From Rhodospirillales bacterium (lineage in GTDB: Bacteria > Pseudomonadota > Alphaproteobacteria > Rhodospirillales > Defluviicoccaceae): a stretch of 63,700 bases of DNA. Numbering within the stretch: the stretch's first letter is position 1; the number at the start of each line of letters is the position of its first letter. The translations under genes and the position numbers were made by a program. The stretch covers positions 1-63,700 of the forward strand of contig REEP01000045.1 of the NCBI GenBank assembly GCA_007695045.1, in the 5' to 3' direction. This document shows positions 42,847 through 52,307 of this stretch, in pieces. The notes beneath the pieces were generated by a model that saw only the letters and a program-made list of their open reading frames with translations, searched no databases and was not told where the DNA came from.

Positions 42847-44046
42847 ATGACAGGCGTCGTCGCCCTGATTGTCGCGGGCGGGCGCGGCGAGCGCTTCGGT
42901 AGCGGCGTGCCCAAGCAGTACCAGCTTCTGTCCGGCGTTCCGATGCTGCGGCGCGCCGTGGAACCGTTTGTGCGGCATCCGGGTGTCGACCGGGTGCGCG
43001 TCGTCTACCGTGCGGCGGACCACGATCTCTACGCTTCCGCCATGGCCGGGCTGGACCTCGACCCACCGGTCGCGGGCGGCGACAGCCGCCAGGAGTCGGC
43101 CCGCCTCGGCCTTGAGAGTCTGGCTCCGGATCCGCCGGGAAGTGTCCTTATCCATGATGCGGCCCGTCCCTGCTGCCCGTCCGACCTGATCGACCGGGCG
43201 CTGGAAGCGCTCAAGACGGCCCCGGCGGCGGTGCCGGCGGTGCCGGTGCAGGACACCTTGAAGCGGGAGGCCCCGGACCGGCCGGGTGTTGTGGCCGCCA
43301 CCGTCGACCGGGCCGGGCTCTACCGGGCGCAGACGCCGCAGGCCTTTCGGTTCGAGGCGATCCTCGCGGCGCATCGCCAGTTCGCAGGCGAGGCTTGCAC
43401 CGACGATGCCGCGGTGGCCGAGCGGGCCGGTCTCGCCGTGGTCCTGGTGCCCGGGGACGAGGCCAACATCAAAATCACCACCCCGGCCGACATCCGCCAA
43501 GCCGAACGCGGTGCGGCGGTGGCGGCGACCGAGACCCGCACCGGCATCGGCTTCGATGTTCACCGCTTCGGGCCGGGCAACCACGTCATGCTCGGCGGCA
43601 TCGCCATCCCCCATATTGCCGGCCTGATCGGCCATTCCGATGCGGACGTGGCCCTCCACGCCGCCACCGACGCGATTCTCGGGGCCATGGCCGCCGGCGA
43701 CATCGGCAGCCATTTCCCGCCCAGCGATCCACGCTGGCGCGGCGCCCCATCGGCCCATTTCCTGCGCCACGCGGCCGGACTGGTGGCACGGGCCGGCGGT
43801 GAAATCCTGCACCTGGACATCACGATCATCTGCGAGCGCCCGAAGATCGGCCCGTATCGCCCGGCCATGACGGTTTGCATCGCCGACATCCTCGGCCTCG
43901 ACCCGCGACGCGTCAGTGTCAAAGCAACGACCACGGAACGTCTGGGCTTCACCGGCCGCAGCGAGGGGATCGCCGCGCAGGCCGCGGCCACGGTGCGGTT
44001 GCCGGCGCTGCCGAAAGCCGTCCGGCCCGACCCGACGGGACCGTGA
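42847..44046 (+). CDS. ispDF: Bifunctional IspD/IspF of the MEP isoprenoid pathway
   Basis: The fused enzyme carries out two steps of isoprenoid precursor synthesis: 2-C-methyl-D-erythritol 4-phosphate cytidylyltransferase (residues about 1-230) and 2-C-methyl-D-erythritol 2,4-cyclodiphosphate synthase (about 235-399). IspD signs are ALIVAGGRGERFGSGVPKQY and VLIHDAARP. IspF signs are GIGFDVHRFGPGNHVMLGGI (metal-binding DVH), GHSDADVALHAATDAILGA and ATTTERLGFTGRSEGIAA. The fusion is typical of alphaproteobacteria. The ATG at 42847 is chosen because homology starts there. Confidence 0.96.
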   Translation: MTGVVALIVAGGRGERFGSGVPKQYQLLSGVPMLRRAVEPFVRHPGVDRVRVVYRAADHDLYASAMAGLDLDPPVAGGDSRQESARLGLESLAPDPPGSVLIHDAARPCCPSDLIDRALEALKTAPAAVPAVPVQDTLKREAPDRPGVVAATVDRAGLYRAQTPQAFRFEAILAAHRQFAGEACTDDAAVAERAGLAVVLVPGDEANIKITTPADIRQAERGAAVAATETRTGIGFDVHRFGPGNHVMLGGIAIPHIAGLIGHSDADVALHAATDAILGAMAAGDIGSHFPPSDPRWRGAPSAHFLRHAAGLVARAGGEILHLDITIICERPKIGPYRPAMTVCIADILGLDPRRVSVKATTTERLGFTGRSEGIAAQAAATVRLPALPKAVRPDPTGP

Positions 44047-44049
44047 GAC

Positions 44050-44364
44050 CTAGCGGGTCTCTTCTGCAATCCAGGCGAGAAACGCCGGGTTGCCGGCCGT
44101 GATCGGGATCGCCACCACGCATGGACAGGTATAGGTGTGCAGTTTCCTGATCCGCTCCGTCAGGCGCGGCACGACGCTGTCCTCGGTCTTCAGGATCAGC
44201 GCCACCTCGCCCTCCTCCTGCACGGCGCCCTCCCAGCGGAACACCGAGGTCATGGCCCCGAGCACGTTGGCGCATGCCGCCAGCCGATCACCGATCACGG
44301 TGCGGGCGATGCGGATGGCTTCGTCGCGATCAGGTGTGGTGACGTAGATCAGGACTGCGGCCAT
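44050..44364 (-). CDS. cutA: Divalent-cation tolerance protein CutA
   Basis: A 104-residue ferredoxin-like trimeric protein. Landmarks are VLIYVTTPDRDEAIRIARTV, LAACANVLGAMTSVFRWEG, EEGEVALILKTEDSVVPRL and HTYTCPCVVAIPITAGNPAF-L. CutA1 is linked to copper tolerance in E. coli, though its molecular role is unsettled. It ends 4 nt from the convergent ispDF stop and follows the exported hypothetical protein on the same strand by 30 nt. Confidence 0.95.
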   Translation of the reverse strand: MAAVLIYVTTPDRDEAIRIARTVIGDRLAACANVLGAMTSVFRWEGAVQEEGEVALILKTEDSVVPRLTERIRKLHTYTCPCVVAIPITAGNPAFLAWIAEETR

Positions 44365-44394
44365 GGCATGATCCCCTGCACGTGCGTTGGACGC

Positions 44395-44967
44395 CTACTC
44401 GCCGACGCGCTCGAGGAAGCCGGTCACCAAGGTCCCGACTTTCCCGTCCCGGATACGATAGAACTCCAGGCGCAAGCCGTCGTCGATCAAGGTGCGATCA
44501 TAGGTTTGCAGGTCGTAACCGCCATCCGGCGTAATGATCAAGGCATAAACCGACAGCGTGCTATCGATGATCCGCGCCCATACGAACGGATCCCCCTGCA
44601 TAGGATCCAAGGGCACCCGATGGCCGAAAAGATTGCGCCGCATGGCCGAAGCGAACACGTGCGGCTCCGCTGTCGGCACGAAATCGATGGAGTAGGACTT
44701 TCGCGAGTGTTCATCGGACTCGGTGTGGATCACGGTCGTCCACGACAGATTGAATCCGCGACGCTCCGGGCGGATGGTGACGCCGAGGTCGCGTTTCTCC
44801 AAGCCGTAATCCGTGACGGAAATGCTCTGGCCTTCATAGACGCCGAAGAACCGGTCGATCGGCAGGTGATCGGCTGCCGCCGCCGCGGTCCCGACGACCA
44901 GGACCAACACGACCCCACCAAGCCGTCTCAGCAGGGCGATCACGATGCAGGTCGCCACGAACATCAT
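44395..44967 (-). CDS. Exported hypothetical protein
   Basis: 190 residues with an N-terminal signal or anchor (MMFVATCIVIALLRRLGGVV, cleavage near TAAAAADH). The mature part is beta-rich: FFGVYEGQSISVTDYGLEKR, LSWTTVIHTESDEHSRKSYS, MQGDPFVWARIIDSTLSVYA and TGFLERVGE. I do not recognise a named domain. Proteins of this size with a similar 'FFGVYEG...' opening occur as uncharacterised periplasmic proteins in alphaproteobacteria. It starts 10 nt from the tRNA-Pro 3' end on the same strand, and precedes cutA. Confidence 0.72.
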   Translation of the reverse strand: MMFVATCIVIALLRRLGGVVLVLVVGTAAAAADHLPIDRFFGVYEGQSISVTDYGLEKRDLGVTIRPERRGFNLSWTTVIHTESDEHSRKSYSIDFVPTAEPHVFASAMRRNLFGHRVPLDPMQGDPFVWARIIDSTLSVYALIITPDGGYDLQTYDRTLIDDGLRLEFYRIRDGKVGTLVTGFLERVGE

Positions 44968-44976
44968 CCAGACATA

Positions 44977-45053
44977 TGGTCGGAGCGGCCGGATTTGAAC
45001 CGACGACCCCTACACCCCCAGTGTAGTGCGCTACCAGGCTGCGCCACGCTCCG
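44977..45053 (-). tRNA. tRNA-Pro (anticodon GGG)
   Basis: On the minus strand the 77-nt sequence folds as a cloverleaf. The acceptor stem CGGAGCG pairs with CGCTCCG, then discriminator A and an encoded CCA. The D arm is GCGCAGCCTGGTAGCGC. The anticodon stem CTACA/TGTAG encloses loop CTGGGGG with anticodon GGG, and the T arm is GTCGGTTCAAATCCGGC. It reads CCC/CCU proline codons. Confidence 0.96.
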
Positions 45054-45268
45054 TCCGAACCGGAACTATAGCCCCGGCGGCCGATCCGGCGCAATGATCG
45101 GCCGCGGGGGTGCAGGCCGCGTGGTGGTCGCCGGCGGCCGCTTGACTGCCTTCTCCTTGGGCAAATGCCGAGACGGCGGGCAGAGTGGGCTGGCAATGGC
45201 GCCGGCTGTCCGGGGGGCGCGTTGAATTCCGTTGCGGAATCTTAAGCTTGAGGTACCTCTTGCAGTTC

Positions 45269-45284
45269 TGGCACGGCCCGTGCT
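45269..45284 (+). promoter_or_regulatory. Sigma-54 (RpoN) promoter of glnB
   Basis: TGGCACG-GCCC-GTGCT matches the -24/-12 consensus TGGCACG-N4-TTGCW at all but one position, with invariant GG and GC 10 nt apart. Transcription would begin about 45295, giving a leader of about 90 nt before glnB. NtrC-dependent nitrogen control of glnB-glnA is well established in this group; I could not identify the NtrC sites with confidence. Confidence 0.8.
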
Positions 45285-45299
45285 TGAGATGCACGATGA

Positions 45300-45722
<423 letters not shown>

Positions 45723-45823
45723 CGACCCAGGCGGGACACCGCGACCTTACGTCAGAGGAGACGGCCGGTCCGGACCGGCCCTCCGACCAAGCACCTGCCA
45801 ATCAAGCAAAAGGGATGCGCAAC

Positions 45824-47245
45824 ATGACCCTGAACTGCAAGACGCCCGCGGATGTCATCCGCACCATCAAGGATCGCGAGGTCAAGTATGTCGACCTTCG
45901 TTTCACCGACCCGCGCGGCAGGTGGCAACACCTCAGCATGACGGCCAGTTACATCGATGAGGATGCCTTCGCAGACGGCATCATGTTCGATGGCTCGTCG
46001 ATCTCCGGCTGGAAGGACATCAATGAGTCCGACATGGCGTTGATCCCCGACGCCGGCACGGCGGTGATGGACCCGTTCTCGGCGCAGACCACGATGATCC
46101 TGTTCTGTGACGTCATGGAGCCGTCCACCGGCCAGCCCTACGAGCGCGATCCGCGCTCGGTGGCGAAGAAAGCCGTGGCCTACCTCGCGTCCACCGGTAT
46201 CGGTGATACGGTCTTCGTCGGGCCCGAACCTGAGTTCTTCGTGTTCGACGACGTGCGTTTCGACGTGCAGATGCACCATTGCTTTTACGAATTCAGCTCC
46301 GACGAAGGCCCGTATGTCACCGGCCGGATCCTGGCCGAAGGCAACGCCGGCCACCGGCCACCGATCAAGGGCGGCTATTTCCCCGTGCCGCCGGTGGACT
46401 CGGCCCAGGACCTGCGCTCGGAGATGGTGTCCGTGATGCAGGAGATGGGCCTCAACATGGACAAGCATCACCACGAGGTCGCACCGAGTCAGCATGAACT
46501 CGGGCTCACGTACTCCTCTCTGCTCGAAGCTGCCGACAATGTGCAGATCTACAAGTACTGCACACAGATGGTGGCGCACACCTATGGCAAGTCGGCAACG
46601 TTCATGCCGAAGCCGGTGGCCGGCGACAACGGTTCCGGCATGCACACCCATCAGTCCATCTGGAAGGATGGCAAGCCCACCTTCGCCGGGTCAGGCTACG
46701 CCGACCTGTCGGATACGGCGCTGTATTACATCGGCGGCATCATCCGTCATGCCCGCGCCATCAATGCTTTCACCAACCCGTCAACCAACAGCTACAAGCG
46801 CCTGATCCCGGGCTTCGAAGCCCCGGTGCTGCTGGCCTACTCGGCGCGCAACCGTTCGGCCTCGTGCCGCATTCCCTTCGCCACCAGCCCCAAGGGCAAG
46901 CGCGTGGAGATCCGCTTCCCCGACCCCACGTGCAATCCGTACCTGGGCTTCGCGGCCATGCTGATGGCGGGTCTGGACGGAATCCAGAACAAGATCCATC
47001 CGGGCGAGGCCATCGACAAGAACCTTTATGACCTGCCCCCGGAAGAACTGGAGGGGATCCCGACCGTCTGCGGCAGCCTTCGGGAAGCGCTCGAGGCCCT
47101 GGACGCCGACCGGGACTTCCTGAAGAAAGGCGACGTGTTCACCGACGACATGATCGACGGTTACATCCAGCTCAAGTGGGAAGAGGTGTACAACTTCGAG
47201 CACACCCCGCACCCGATCGAGTTCAAGATGTACTACTCGTCCTGA
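45824..47245 (+). CDS. glnA: Glutamine synthetase, type I-beta
   Basis: Converts glutamate, ammonia and ATP to glutamine as a cytosolic dodecamer. The 473 residues include [30 protein letters not shown], the ATP-binding [19 protein letters not shown] and the Mn/glutamate region. The adenylylation site is Tyr402 in NLYDLPPEE, so activity is controlled by GlnE with P-II. I use the ATG at 45824 because AAGGG is 9 nt upstream; the ATG at 45815 overlaps that site. It is co-regulated with glnB from the sigma-54 promoter, and a strong terminator follows. Confidence 0.98.
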   Translation: MTLNCKTPADVIRTIKDREVKYVDLRFTDPRGRWQHLSMTASYIDEDAFADGIMFDGSSISGWKDINESDMALIPDAGTAVMDPFSAQTTMILFCDVMEPSTGQPYERDPRSVAKKAVAYLASTGIGDTVFVGPEPEFFVFDDVRFDVQMHHCFYEFSSDEGPYVTGRILAEGNAGHRPPIKGGYFPVPPVDSAQDLRSEMVSVMQEMGLNMDKHHHEVAPSQHELGLTYSSLLEAADNVQIYKYCTQMVAHTYGKSATFMPKPVAGDNGSGMHTHQSIWKDGKPTFAGSGYADLSDTALYYIGGIIRHARAINAFTNPSTNSYKRLIPGFEAPVLLAYSARNRSASCRIPFATSPKGKRVEIRFPDPTCNPYLGFAAMLMAGLDGIQNKIHPGEAIDKNLYDLPPEELEGIPTVCGSLREALEALDADRDFLKKGDVFTDDMIDGYIQLKWEEVYNFEHTPHPIEFKMYYSS

Positions 47246-47247
47246 GC

Positions 47248-47275
47248 CGGCCGATCTGCAACGGCCGATCTGCAA
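47248..47275. repeat. 14-bp tandem duplication just after the glnA stop
   Basis: CGGCCGATCTGCAA is present twice head to tail (47248-47261, 47262-47275), beginning 3 nt after the stop codon. Confidence 0.9.
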
Positions 47276-47295
47276 CGGGCAGCGCAAGGGTAAGG

Positions 47296-47325
47296 AAGCC
47301 CCGCCGGGAAACCGGGCGGGGCTTT
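47296..47325 (+). terminator. Intrinsic terminator of glnB-glnA
   Basis: AAGCCCCGCC pairs with GGCGGGGCTT (10-bp perfect stem, 9-nt loop), followed by TTTCGCC. It sits 50 nt after the glnA stop and before the convergent cysH, so it may work in both directions (A-run on the other side). Confidence 0.88.
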
Positions 47326-47345
47326 CGCCTTGGGCCGCCGCCGCC

Positions 47346-48116
47346 TCAAATGCCGCTATCGAACGGCTGCCAGCGGCCTTTGGGCAGGTGAATGCCGCAT
47401 TCGGTTTTCTGTCGGCCGCGCCAGCGACCGGCGCGTACCTCCTCGCCCGGCGCCACCCGGTCGGTGCAGGGCATGCAACCGATGGAGAGAAACCCATCCG
47501 CCTCCAGCGGATGGCGCGGCAGGTCATGGGCGTCGAAGTACGCGTCGACGTCGGCTTTTTGCCACTGCGCCAGCGGGTTGATCTTGAAGCGGCCGTCATC
47601 CGCGGCCTCCACCCGGGGCAATCCGCTGCGCGCGCCACCATGGAAGCCCTTCCGCCCGGTGATGGTGGCGGCGAACCCGGTGAGGGCCCGGTCCAGCGGC
47701 TCCACCTTGCGGATGTAGCAGCACATGTCCGGGTTGCCGTACCAGAGCACGCCGTCGGCATCGAGGTCCTCCACGCGCTGCGGATCCGGCGTGATCGAGC
47801 GCACGTCGCGGAGGCCGAGACGGTCGACCAGGGTGTCGCGATAGCGCAACGTTTCCCCGAACAGCTTGCCGGTATCGAGAAAAATCACCGGCGTGGCCGG
47901 GTCGATCCCGGCCACCAAATGCAGCAGGACCGCCGCTTCCGCGCCGAACGAGGAGGTGAGCGCCACCTGCCCCGGAAACACTTGGTGGATCGTGGCCTCC
48001 AACAACGTCAATTCATCCGCTTCGGCATATTCCGCATCAAGGGCCGCGGCGAACGCCGCGTGGTCCGAAGCGGCCGGCCAGGTGTCGGACAGGACGCGGG
48101 CCCGGGCCACCGTCAT
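47346..48116 (-). CDS. cysH: Phosphoadenylyl/adenylyl-sulfate reductase
   Basis: Reduces activated sulfate (APS or PAPS) to sulfite in assimilation. The 256 residues contain SSFGAEAAVLLHLVAGID, DTGKLFGETLRYRD, the Cys pair in NPDMCCYIRKVEPL and GCMPCTD, and the catalytic KTECGIHLPK near the C-terminus. The CC...CxxC set implies a [4Fe-4S] cluster, so APS is the likelier substrate. It is the last gene of the cysG-DUF2849-cysI-DUF934-cysH operon and overlaps the DUF934 gene by 4 nt. Confidence 0.95.
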   Translation of the reverse strand: MTVARARVLSDTWPAASDHAAFAAALDAEYAEADELTLLEATIHQVFPGQVALTSSFGAEAAVLLHLVAGIDPATPVIFLDTGKLFGETLRYRDTLVDRLGLRDVRSITPDPQRVEDLDADGVLWYGNPDMCCYIRKVEPLDRALTGFAATITGRKGFHGGARSGLPRVEAADDGRFKINPLAQWQKADVDAYFDAHDLPRHPLEADGFLSIGCMPCTDRVAPGEEVRAGRWRGRQKTECGIHLPKGRWQPFDSGI

Positions 48117-48640
48117 TCCGCCGCACTCCTGAGGTGGCGAAGACGCGGCGCGGGGGTCCGCTGATCCGTGGCCGGCTGATAGAACACGGTGAATTCAGCC
48201 AAGGCCTTGGCGAAGGCCGCCGCCGCGTCCGGGTGCGCGATCTCGAACGTATCGAAGCCGCAACGGTGCATGAACAGCAACTGATCCCTCAGTACGTTAC
48301 CAACGGCGCGCAGTTCGCCTTTGAAGCCGAAGCGCTCCCGCAGTTGCCGGGCGGTGGAATAGGCCCGGCCGTCGCGAAAGGTCGGAAACTCCAGCGCCAC
48401 CAGTGCCAGATGATCCAGGTCGCCGGCGATGCTGGTTGCCAACTGGTGGCTTGCCAAGCGCACGCCGACCGGCCGGCCGGTGGCGAGCAGGGCGTCGCGG
48501 TCGCGCTCCCAGCGGGTCAGGGAAACGATCACCGGTGCCGCCGCCGGAAGGGGATCGTCGTCGCCGACAGACACCCACGGATCGGCAACGACGTCGGCGG
48601 AGGCCGTGGTGCCGGCACCGCTCGTCTTAATGAGTGGCAT
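48113..48640 (-). CDS. DUF934 protein of the sulfite reductase operon
   Basis: 175 residues. The DUF934 landmarks are GVRLASHQLATSIAGDLDHL, VALEFPTFRDGRAYSTARQL, RERFGFKGELRAVGNVLRDQ and FMHRCGFDTFEI. The family is nearly always encoded between sulfite reductase and cysH and is thought to support sulfite reduction, but its activity is not established. The ATG at 48640 has GGAGAAG upstream and lies inside the 3' end of cysI (14-nt overlap); the stop overlaps cysH. Confidence 0.92.
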   Translation of the reverse strand: MPLIKTSGAGTTASADVVADPWVSVGDDDPLPAAAPVIVSLTRWERDRDALLATGRPVGVRLASHQLATSIAGDLDHLALVALEFPTFRDGRAYSTARQLRERFGFKGELRAVGNVLRDQLLFMHRCGFDTFEIAHPDAAAAFAKALAEFTVFYQPATDQRTPAPRLRHLRSAAE

Positions 48641-50282
48641 AGAGCTTCTCCTTGAAAGGCTGCAGGCCGACACGGCGGTAGGTATCGAGAAACCGCTCTC
48701 CCCCCTGCCGGTGCTCGAGGTAGGTGTCCACCAGGGTCTCCACCGCATCGGCCACCTTGTCGTAGGGCAGGGCCGGCCCGACCAGCCTGCCGAGTTCCGC
48801 AGTCTCGGTGGCATCCCCGCCGAGGGTGATCTGGTAGAATTCCTCACCCTTCTTGTCCACACCGAGGATACCGATGTGGCCCACGTGGTGGTGGCCGCAG
48901 GCGTTGATGCAGCCGGAAATCTTGACCTTGAGTTCGCCGATGTCGTGCATGCGGTCCAGTTCGGCGAAGCGGGTGCTGATTTGCTGGGCGATGGGAATCG
49001 ACCGGGCATTGGCCAGGGAGCAGTAATCGAGGCCCGGGCAGGCGATGATGTCCGAGATCAGGCCGATGTTGGCGGTGGCGAAGCCGACCGCGGTCAGTTC
49101 CTGCCACAGGCTGTGCAGGTCTTTCTGGCGGACGTGCGGCAGGATCAGGTTCTGTTCGTGCGACACCCGGATCTCGCCGAGGCTGAAGCGATCGGCCAGG
49201 TCGGCCACCGTGTCCATCTGAGCGGATGTGGCATCGCCCGGCACCCCGCCCACCGGCTTCAGCGACAGGTTGACGATGGCGTAGCCGGGTTCGCGATGGT
49301 CGGCCAAGTTGGACCGGGCCCAGGCGGCGAAGGCGGGATCGCGATCTTTCGCCTCAACGAAACCGGCGTGGAGCGTGGGCAGCGGTTCGAATGACGGCGG
49401 CGCGAAATAAGCCTGGATCCGCTCCAGTTCCCCATCCGGCAACTCCACCGGCCCGTCCTTCAGGTGCTGCCATTCGTCCTCGACCATGTCGGCGAAGACC
49501 TGGGCGCCGACCTGCTGCACCAGGATCTTGATCCGTGCCTTGAAGATGTTGTCGCGCCGACCGAGCAGGTTGTAGACGCGCAGGATCGCTTCCAGGTACG
49601 ACAACAGATAGCGTTTGGGCAGGAACGCGCGGATCATCGACCCGATCACCGGGGTGCGTCCCTGGCCGCCGCCGACCAACACCTGGAAGCCGACCTCTCC
49701 CGCCTCGTTCCGGACCATGCGGAGACCGATGTCGTGCACCGCCACCGCCGCCCGATCGTTGGGCGCGCCGGTCACCGCGATCTTGAACTTGCGCGGCAGG
49801 AAGGAAAACTCAGGGTGCAGGCTCGACCACTGCCGGATGATCTCGCACCACACCCGCGGGTCCTCGATTTCGTCGGCGGCGGCACCGGCATATTGATCGG
49901 CGGTGACGTTGCGGATGCAGTTGCCGCTGGTCTGCAACGCATGCATCTCCACCGCGGCCAGATCCATGAGAATGTCCGGCACGTCCTTCAAGGCGGGCCA
50001 GTTGTACTGGATGTTCTGGCGCGTGGTGAAATGGCCGTAGTCCTTGTCATACGTGCGGGCGATATGGGCCAGGCAGCGCATCTGTCGGGATGACAGGGTG
50101 CCGTAGGGGATCGCCACCCGCAGCATGTAGGCGTGCAACTGCAGATACAGGCCGTTCATCAGCCGAAGCGGCTTGAACTCATCCTCGCTGAGTTCCCCGC
50201 TCAGGCGACGCGACACCTGATCGCGGAATTGATCCACGCGCTGGCGGACGAAGGCGTGATCGAACTCGTCGTAGCGGTACAT
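48627..50282 (-). CDS. cysI: Assimilatory sulfite/nitrite reductase hemoprotein
   Basis: A siroheme/[4Fe-4S] enzyme that reduces sulfite to sulfide (or nitrite to ammonia). The 551 residues have the duplicated ferredoxin-like/siroheme domains: YGHFTTRQNIQYNWPALKDV, LQTSGNCIRNVTADQ, GLDYCSLANAR, and the cluster motif around CPGLDYC and SGCINACGHHHVGHIG. Sulfite is the likely substrate because cysH, DUF934, DUF2849 and siroheme synthase are in the same operon. It starts 13 nt after the DUF2849 stop. Confidence 0.94.
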   Translation of the reverse strand: MYRYDEFDHAFVRQRVDQFRDQVSRRLSGELSEDEFKPLRLMNGLYLQLHAYMLRVAIPYGTLSSRQMRCLAHIARTYDKDYGHFTTRQNIQYNWPALKDVPDILMDLAAVEMHALQTSGNCIRNVTADQYAGAAADEIEDPRVWCEIIRQWSSLHPEFSFLPRKFKIAVTGAPNDRAAVAVHDIGLRMVRNEAGEVGFQVLVGGGQGRTPVIGSMIRAFLPKRYLLSYLEAILRVYNLLGRRDNIFKARIKILVQQVGAQVFADMVEDEWQHLKDGPVELPDGELERIQAYFAPPSFEPLPTLHAGFVEAKDRDPAFAAWARSNLADHREPGYAIVNLSLKPVGGVPGDATSAQMDTVADLADRFSLGEIRVSHEQNLILPHVRQKDLHSLWQELTAVGFATANIGLISDIIACPGLDYCSLANARSIPIAQQISTRFAELDRMHDIGELKVKISGCINACGHHHVGHIGILGVDKKGEEFYQITLGGDATETAELGRLVGPALPYDKVADAVETLVDTYLEHRQGGERFLDTYRRVGLQPFKEKLYATH

Positions 50283-50295
50283 CGGCGATACCCTC

Positions 50296-50598
50296 TCAGC
50301 CTTTCAGGTTCTTGGCGAATTCGGGGTGGATGGACGGGCCGTCGGAGCGGATCCGCTCCCGATAGCGCAGGGCCCTGAGGACACTGGAATCGGCGGCCGT
50401 GTCGACGTCGATCAGGTAGGGTGCCACCACGATACAGTCGGCCACGGCGCGATCGGCCGCGGCCGTCAGCGCCGCGTCGGCCTCCTTGCCGTCGGCCACG
50501 ATGGCATCCTGGATGCGTTCGGACCAACCGCCGCAGTCGGTGAGATAGACGACGGCCCCGTCGATCAGGCGGTTGGCGGTGACCACATGCTTCGGCAT
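50296..50598 (-). CDS. DUF2849 protein
   Basis: A 100-residue small protein of unknown biochemical function: MPKHVVTANRLIDGAVVYLT, GGWSERIQDAIVADG, APYLIDVD and a C-terminal RIRSDGPSIHPEFAKNL. DUF2849 members sit between siroheme synthase and sulfite reductase in many alphaproteobacteria, so an accessory role in siroheme/sulfite metabolism is inferred. The ATG at 50598 fits homology; it is 22 nt after the cysG stop and 13 nt before cysI. Confidence 0.92.
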   Translation of the reverse strand: MPKHVVTANRLIDGAVVYLTDCGGWSERIQDAIVADGKEADAALTAAADRAVADCIVVAPYLIDVDTAADSSVLRALRYRERIRSDGPSIHPEFAKNLKG

Positions 50599-50620
50599 GG
50601 TGGTTGTTCCCTGTCTGTGG

Positions 50621-52045
50621 TCAGTGCGCGGCGGCGCGTATTTCCGTCGGCCGCGTCGCCGTCGCCCAGGCGTCGGCATGGTGCACCACGTGGCCGATCA
50701 GCAGCAGCGCCGGCGCCCCCGGCCGAATGCCGGTGGTGAGCCGTTCCAGCCCGGCGACGGTGCCGATATGGCTGGCCTGGTCGGGGCGGGTTCCGTCGAC
50801 GATCACCGCCGCCGGGGTTTCCGGGTCCAGGCCGTGGGCGACAAGACGTTCGGCCAGCCGGCCGGCGCTGGAGACACCCATGTACACGGCCAGAGTCTGG
50901 TTCTTGCCGGCGAGGGCGGCCCAGTCCAGGTCAGGCTCGCCGCCGCGGCCATGCCCGGTAACCAGTGTCAGGGCATGCGCGTGATCGCGGTGGGTGAGCG
51001 GGATGCCGGCGGCGGCAGCGCAACCGGTGGCGGCGGTGATGCCGGGCACGACCTCCACCGCAATGCCACGGGCGAGCAGGAAATCCCGCTCCTCGCCACC
51101 GCGGCCGAACACGAACGGATCCCCCCCCTTGAGGCGGACCACGCGCCGGCCGGCGGCCGCTTCGCGCGCCAGCACCCGGTTGATGGTGTCCTGCGTGCTG
51201 GTATGGCAGCCCTTGGCCTTGCCGACATCGATCATGTCCGCATCACGGCGCGCGTACTCCAGGATCTCCCGGCTCACCAAGCGGTCGTGCACGACCACGT
51301 CGGCTTCCTGGAGCAGGCGCAAGGCCTTGAGGGTCAACAGGTCGGGATCACCGGGGCCGGCGCCGACGATGAACACCATGCCCCCGTCCGCACCCTCATC
51401 GCCCTCCGCCGCGATCGGACGATTGACGGCGCCCAGCATCGCCTCGCGTGCCTCGGTCTCATTGCCGGCGAGCACCGAAGCGGCGATCGGACCGGCGAAG
51501 AAGCGTTCCCAGAACCGGCGGCGAGCGACACCGCTTCCGATCGCGGCCTTGACCGCTGCACGGAACGAATCGGCGAACCGGGCGAGCCGGCCCAGACGCG
51601 GCGGCAGCATCGCCTCGATCCGCGCTCTGATGTTGCGCGCCAGGACCGGGGCGGTGCCGGCAGAGGAAATCGCCACCGTGATCGGATCCCGGTCCACGAT
51701 GGCGGGCACGATGAACGTGGACAGGGCCTTGTTGTCCACCACGTTGACCGGGATGCCGGCCCGGTTCGCCGCGGCGGCAACCGTCACGTCCACATCCTCG
51801 CGCCCGGTCGCCGAGACCACCACGACCGCGCCCGCCACATCGGCCTCATCGAACCGCCGCCGGATCAGGGTGATCCCGCCCTCGGCCACCAGAGCGGTCA
51901 GCGCGTCGTCAACGTGCGGTGCGACAATGCGCACCCGTGCCCCGGCGCCGCGCAGCAGCCTGACCTTGCGGGCCGCGATCTCGCCGCCGCCGACCACGAG
52001 GGCCGTGCGCTCGTTCAGATCGAGGAACATCGGGAAGTGCTGCAT
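50621..52045 (-). CDS. cysG: Siroheme synthase (uroporphyrinogen methyltransferase/precorrin-2 dehydrogenase/ferrochelatase)
   Basis: A three-activity enzyme making siroheme for CysI. The 474 residues comprise an N-terminal Rossmann-type dehydrogenase/chelatase domain (ALVVGGGEIAARKVRLL, VVDNKALSTFIVPAIVDRDP) and a C-terminal SAM-dependent uroporphyrinogen-III methyltransferase starting at about residue 220 (VFIVGAGPGDPDLLTLKALR, VVHDRLVSREILEYARR, RLKGGDPFVFGRGGEE, VPGITAATGCAAAAGIPLTH). It is the first gene of the sulfate assimilation operon and is transcribed leftward from the 52.05-52.3 kb spacer. Confidence 0.96.
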   Translation of the reverse strand: MQHFPMFLDLNERTALVVGGGEIAARKVRLLRGAGARVRIVAPHVDDALTALVAEGGITLIRRRFDEADVAGAVVVVSATGREDVDVTVAAAANRAGIPVNVVDNKALSTFIVPAIVDRDPITVAISSAGTAPVLARNIRARIEAMLPPRLGRLARFADSFRAAVKAAIGSGVARRRFWERFFAGPIAASVLAGNETEAREAMLGAVNRPIAAEGDEGADGGMVFIVGAGPGDPDLLTLKALRLLQEADVVVHDRLVSREILEYARRDADMIDVGKAKGCHTSTQDTINRVLAREAAAGRRVVRLKGGDPFVFGRGGEERDFLLARGIAVEVVPGITAATGCAAAAGIPLTHRDHAHALTLVTGHGRGGEPDLDWAALAGKNQTLAVYMGVSSAGRLAERLVAHGLDPETPAAVIVDGTRPDQASHIGTVAGLERLTTGIRPGAPALLLIGHVVHHADAWATATRPTEIRAAAH

Positions 52046-52307
52046 GGCGGCTATCCCCGCGACCGGCCGCCGGACGCGGCACCGGGCGCAAAAATCAAAG
52101 GATTTGTGTGATTGGCAGATAATCGATCATATGCGCATGTACAATCGATTCATACTACATTTCTTTGGTGACATTACTGCCGCCGGGGCCGCGACGAGCC
52201 TCGCGCGAGCGCCATATCAGTGCTATAGCAGCCTCCGCAAGCCCTGACCCCGGGTGCGCCTGTCATGTGCGCCCACCAAGTGCGCCCAAAACGAGAGCGG
52301 CCTCGCC

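Noticed and set aside
52100-52307. preQ1 riboswitch upstream of yhhQ
   Set aside because: I looked for the C-rich loop and AAA-rich tail of preQ1-I and the preQ1-II layout and saw neither.
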